7,573 nt of DNA from Onstottus_B sp035558335. Lineage in GTDB: Bacteria; Acidobacteriota; Blastocatellia; UBA7656. The stretch's first letter is position 1. Every line of letters starts with the position of its first letter. The DNA is taken from NCBI GenBank assembly GCA_035558335.1, contig DATMCM010000421.1:1-7573 (forward strand), given 5' to 3'. The position numbers were made by a program, and so were the translations under genes. This document shows positions 4,801-7,573 of the stretch, piece by piece. Below the pieces are notes generated by a model, which ran no database searches, had not been told where the DNA came from, and was given only the letters and a program-made list of their open reading frames with translations.

Positions 4801-5931
4801 TTAGGATTTTCGAGAATCACACAGCCACGCCTTTACACTGGAGGCACCGTGATTGTCGTAGCCGCCGGCTATCAACACTCGACCATCCGCAAGCAAAGTC
4901 GCCGATGAGAAGAAGCGCGCAGCGTCAAGCTCCCCGGAGATCGCGGTGAAGCTGTTCTTTGCGGGATCGTAGATCTCCACTCGAGAAGCGCCGCCGCCGA
5001 TCAGTACTCGTCCATCTTTCAGCACCGCTACCGCGCCGGTCAGCTTGTACCGCGCCGAGGTCATGTTGGCGATCGCCTTAAAGGTCGATTTGTCCGCGTC
5101 ATAGATTTCCGCGCTGGCGTATTGGCCTTGGAAATCCCGGTTGTCCGAACCGCCAACGATCAACACGTTGCCGTCAGGCAACAACGCAGCAGCGTGTTTG
5201 TGACGAACGACCGTCATCTCCCCGCCAGTCGTGAACCGGCCGATCGAAGGATCGTAAAGCTCCGCGCTCGAATAGACCGTCATCGCTTCTCGTCTGCCCT
5301 GGTGTCCTCCGGTGATCAGCACTTTGCCGTTCTTGAGCAAAGTGGCAGTGTGGCCTTCGCGAGGCATAGTCATGCTCCCGGTTGGCGAGAACCTTCCGGT
5401 CGCCGGATCGAAAACTTCGCAGCTCGCGAGAAAGCTGTAGCCGCCACCCACGCCTCCGACGAGAAGGACTCTTCCGTCGTTCAAGAGCACCGCCAGGTGT
5501 TCGCTACGAGGCACGGTAAGCCGTCCTGTGGGAGAAAACCGACCGGTCGAGGGGTCGTAGACTTCGGCACTCTGGAGATAGTCGCCGTTAAAGCCGCCAG
5601 CTATCAAGACCTTTCCGCTCGGCAAACGCGTCGCGGTGTGGCCAATGCGCCGCTCGCTCATCTTGCTACCTTCAACAAATCGATTCGATGATGGATCGTA
5701 GATTTCGGTAGTGTCGAAGTAGTTCCCGTTGCCGTTCATTCCGCCGGCAATCAAGACCTGCCCCGACGGCAGGACCGTCGCGGTCTGACCGGAGCGAGCG
5801 GTGTTCATGCTTGCCGCTGGAGTTACCGAGCCTTCGACTTCGGTTGGAGTCTTGTCCGGTTCAAAGCTGTCACAAGAAAACAGAAGCTGCAGAAGCAGCG
5901 GCCACAGATAGCACTTTAGAGAACCTGTCAT
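4801..5931 (-). CDS. Kelch-type seven-bladed beta-propeller lipoprotein
   Basis: The predicted protein is 376 aa. The N-terminus MTGSLKCYLWPLLLQLLFSC is a signal peptide ending in a lipobox-like LFSC, so Cys20 is the likely lipidated residue; Phe at -2 is unusual, and Asp21 follows. Kelch repeats fill residues 44-376, each with a VLI.GG core and most with an AE(V/I)YDP..G.F strand. The GG pairs fall at 63, 112, 159, 208, 260, 312 and 356, giving seven blades. The last blade lacks its outer YDP strand, and the N-terminal SVTPAASMNTAR (35-46) looks like the strand that closes the ring. There is no catalytic motif, so a cell-surface or periplasmic binding scaffold is the likely role; galactose-oxidase-like Kelch proteins share the repeat. 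The start ATG is supported by GGAGGAGG (5941-5948) at 9 nt spacing. The gene is monocistronic, converging with the hydrolase and diverging from the acyl-CoA dehydrogenase. Confidence 0.88.
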   Translation of the reverse strand: MTGSLKCYLWPLLLQLLFSCDSFEPDKTPTEVEGSVTPAASMNTARSGQTATVLPSGQVLIAGGMNGNGNYFDTTEIYDPSSNRFVEGSKMSERRIGHTATRLPSGKVLIAGGFNGDYLQSAEVYDPSTGRFSPTGRLTVPRSEHLAVLLNDGRVLLVGGVGGGYSFLASCEVFDPATGRFSPTGSMTMPREGHTATLLKNGKVLITGGHQGRREAMTVYSSAELYDPSIGRFTTGGEMTVVRHKHAAALLPDGNVLIVGGSDNRDFQGQYASAEIYDADKSTFKAIANMTSARYKLTGAVAVLKDGRVLIGGGASRVEIYDPAKNSFTAISGELDAARFFSSATLLADGRVLIAGGYDNHGASSVKAWLCDSRKS

Positions 5932-6010
5932 TTAGTTGATCCTCCTCCGGTATTTGTCAGTTCACCGGTTAGACGGAGGTCGATGCATTCTTCTTCCCTG
6001 CAATTCCAGT

Positions 6011-6039
6011 TTGGCTCTAGTGAACTCGCATTGTATAAT
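6011..6039 (+). promoter_or_regulatory. Sigma-70-type promoter of the acyl-CoA dehydrogenase genes
   Basis: TTGGCT (6011-6016) and a perfect TATAAT (6034-6039) are separated by the optimal 17 bases. Transcription would start near 6046 and give a leader of about 50 nt before the ATG at 6097. It lies in the divergent gap with the Kelch gene; no equally good promoter for the Kelch gene was found on the other strand. Confidence 0.7.
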
Positions 6040-6096
6040 CACGAACCACATTGGCCGGGGCCGACTGGGCCATCCCCAAAATCGCCAGGAGAAATA

Positions 6097-7290
6097 ATGG
6101 ATCTGAACCTTACACCTACCGAGCAAAGTCTTCGCGACGAGTTTCGAAGCTGGCTCCAGCAAAACATTCCTGAGGGGTGGGATGCATCCGGCTACCAGGA
6201 TGAAGATTCGCAGGAGCGCTTCGAGTTTGCCCGCGCGTGGCAGAAGAAAATGAACGAGTCCAGATGGGTCGGCATTCATTGGCCGAAGGAGTACGGCGGC
6301 CGCGGCGCGACACTTATCGAACAGACGATCTTCATTTCAGAAATGGCTCGCGCGCAAGCTCCGCCGCTCGTCAACGTACTCGGGCTCTCGCTGCTTGCGC
6401 CGACGCTGATCGCCTACGGCACCGAAGCTCAAAAGAAGCGATTCCTCCCGAACATCCTGAGCGCGGATGAAATCTGGTGTCAGGGCTACTCTGAACCGAA
6501 CGCCGGATCCGATCTAGCTGCCTTGAGATCGGAAGCGGTGCTTGAAGGCGATCACTTCATCGTGAACGGCCAGAAGACCTGGACCAGCTTTGGGCATCAC
6601 GCCGACTGGTGCTTCGCCGTTGTTCGCACCGATCCGAACGCTGCTAAGCACAAGGGCCTGACGTACATGCTGATTGACATGCACAGTCCCGGAGTCAGCG
6701 TGCGACCGCTCAAGCAGATGACCGGCGACTCGGAGTTCAACGAAGTCGTGTTTCAGAACGTCGCTGTCCCGGCGGAAAACGTAGTCGGCAAGGTCAACGG
6801 CGGATGGGAAATCGCAATCGCAACGCTTATGTTCGAGCGCGGAACTCTTGGGGCCAGCCTTCAAATTACATTCAAGCGTCAGATCGAGCGGCTGATCGAG
6901 CTTTCGCACAAGGTCAACCGCAATGGCAAGCCGGCAAGCGAGGATCCCATCATCCGCCAGAAGCTGGCGCAGATTTACACCGAGACCGAGATTTTTCGGC
7001 TCAATCAAATGCGTACGCTCACACGAATGAGCAAGACCGGGGTGCCGGGACCCGAAGGCTCCATCCAGAAGATCTTCTGGAGCGAGATGAATCAGCGGAT
7101 GCAGCAAGTCGCTATGGAGATGCTCGGGCCGTACGGTCAGCTTACCCGAGAGAGCGGTTACGCGGTCGATCACGGACAGTGGGCTCACGCGTATCTCCGC
7201 TCCCGCGGCAACACAATCGAGGCGGGCACTTCCGAGATTCAGCGCAATATCATCGGCCACTTCGTGCTCGGCTTGCCGAAGAGTTATTGA
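6097..7290 (+). CDS. Acyl-CoA dehydrogenase family protein
   Basis: The predicted protein is 397 aa, a normal full length for this FAD-dependent family, which forms the alpha,beta double bond of acyl-CoA thioesters and passes electrons to ETF. The N-terminal helical domain spans about 1-125 (WPKEYGGRG, 62-70). The middle beta domain carries the signature GYSEPNAGSDLA (130-141) and GQKTWTSFGHHADW (158-171). The C-terminal helical domain begins at GGWEIA (235-240) and ends IEAGTSEIQRNIIG (374-387). In medium-chain enzymes the catalytic Glu sits in EGT; here the local order is E-A-G-T, so Glu375 is displaced by one residue and its role is uncertain. The start is set by AGGAG (6087-6091), 5 nt before ATG; an upstream in-frame ATG at 5983 lies ahead of the promoter and is rejected. 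The next gene is a second family member, read in the same direction. The substrate is unknown. Confidence 0.93.
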   Translation: MDLNLTPTEQSLRDEFRSWLQQNIPEGWDASGYQDEDSQERFEFARAWQKKMNESRWVGIHWPKEYGGRGATLIEQTIFISEMARAQAPPLVNVLGLSLLAPTLIAYGTEAQKKRFLPNILSADEIWCQGYSEPNAGSDLAALRSEAVLEGDHFIVNGQKTWTSFGHHADWCFAVVRTDPNAAKHKGLTYMLIDMHSPGVSVRPLKQMTGDSEFNEVVFQNVAVPAENVVGKVNGGWEIAIATLMFERGTLGASLQITFKRQIERLIELSHKVNRNGKPASEDPIIRQKLAQIYTETEIFRLNQMRTLTRMSKTGVPGPEGSIQKIFWSEMNQRMQQVAMEMLGPYGQLTRESGYAVDHGQWAHAYLRSRGNTIEAGTSEIQRNIIGHFVLGLPKSY

Positions 7291-7357
7291 CTTTGCGGCT
7301 TGGCGTCTTTGGGTCTTTGCGAGCAATGCTTTTACGCAAAGACGCGAAGTCGCAAGG
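7291..7357. repeat. Palindromic intergenic repeat between the two acyl-CoA dehydrogenase genes
   Basis: The arms 7291-7313 (starting CTTTGCGGCTTGGCGTCTTT) and 7335-7357 (CGCAAAGACGCGAAGTCGCA onward) match as an inverted repeat at 19 of 23 positions, with a 21-nt loop. The loop side has an alternative perfect 8-bp pairing, TCTTTGCG (7314-7321) with CGCAAAGA (7335-7342). The element begins at the base after the stop codon of the first gene. It belongs to a type of CGCAAAGACGC-rich dispersed repeat seen between genes in many environmental bacteria. As RNA it could modulate expression between the two genes. Confidence 0.75.
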
Positions 7358-7382
7358 AACGAGGAGACACCCAGGAGAAAAG

Positions 7383-7573
7383 ATGGACTTTGAGCTAACC
7401 GAAACACAAAAGCTGTTCAAGGATTCTGCGCGCGAGTTGTTCGCGCAAGAGTGCCCGCCGGCGGTGGTGCGAGAGATGATCGAAAGCGGCCAGGCTTACT
7501 CCGACGAGCTCTGGCAGAAGCTTGTCGAGCAAGGCTGGACTGGATTGATGTTCGACGAGCAGGACGGCGGCAT
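7383..7573 (+). CDS. Second acyl-CoA dehydrogenase family protein, N-terminal fragment (cut by window edge)
   Basis: ATG 7383 opens 63 codons that run off the window. The protein begins MDFELTETQKLFKDSARELF and continues to WQKLVEQGWTGLMFDEQDGG, the typical N-terminal helical domain of acyl-CoA dehydrogenases: the helix with LTExQ, then the GW.GL...E..GG turn. The start has AGGAG (7373-7377) with 5 nt spacing, nearly the same leader, CCAGGAGAAA, as the first dehydrogenase. The gap from the upstream stop is 92 nt and holds only the palindromic repeat, so the two genes are probably co-transcribed. The pair may form a heteromeric dehydrogenase, as known for adjacent mycobacterial FadE pairs. The FAD-binding and catalytic regions lie beyond the window. 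Confidence 0.87.
   Translation, partial: MDFELTETQKLFKDSARELFAQECPPAVVREMIESGQAYSDELWQKLVEQGWTGLMFDEQDGG

Noticed and set aside
4450..4804. Overlapping small open frames on both strands between hydrolase and Kelch genes
   Set aside because: They are translations of the inverted-repeat element; their two strands give similar products (TGVP-WAPL) because of the palindrome.
6514..7407. Long minus-strand open frame opposite the acyl-CoA dehydrogenase
   Set aside because: It is antisense to an unambiguous enzyme, and its N-terminus is translated from the palindromic repeat.

Overview
The window reads as a bacterial chromosome fragment from an Acidobacteriota-like organism, possibly class Blastocatellia. 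This placement is an inference. It rests on an ADOP-type (acidobacterial duplicated orphan permease) MacB/FtsX permease, a secreted diheme cytochrome of the reaction-centre cytochrome c family fused to a LolA-like domain, a lipocalin-like secreted protein, and moderately GC-rich, repeat-studded intergenic DNA. No rRNA, tRNA, CRISPR array, transposase or phage gene was seen.

Layout: positions 1-1001 (minus) hold the N-terminal part of an ADOP permease cut by the window edge. 1002-1463 is a long leader with a sigma-54-like promoter and a heptanucleotide tandem repeat. 1464-2642 (minus) is the secreted diheme cytochrome c. 2643-3005 is a second long leader holding a copy of the same sigma-54-like motif and a 14-bp perfect palindrome. 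3006-3536 (minus) is a small secreted lipocalin-like protein. 3537-3710 is a divergent control region. 3711-4487 (plus) is an exported alpha/beta hydrolase. 4488-4800 lies between convergent genes and carries a 139-bp nearly perfect inverted-repeat element. 4801-5931 (minus) is a seven-bladed Kelch-type propeller lipoprotein. 5932-6096 is a divergent region with a good sigma-70 promoter facing right. 6097-7290 (plus) is an acyl-CoA dehydrogenase, followed by a palindromic repeat and the start of a second acyl-CoA dehydrogenase (7383 onward, cut by the window edge).

How the parts relate: four of the five genes in 1-5931 are envelope or export proteins encoded on the minus strand, and they are too widely spaced to form a tight operon. 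The cytochrome and permease genes share a 17-bp identical motif, TGGCACGACGATTGGTA, 65-71 nt before their start codons. It fits the sigma-54 -24/-12 consensus with correct spacing and one substitution, which suggests co-regulation. The two acyl-CoA dehydrogenases at the right end look like one transcription unit and may form a heteromeric enzyme. I do not see a clearly new multi-gene system. The strongest leads are the duplicated sigma-54-like leaders and the intergenic inverted-repeat element.
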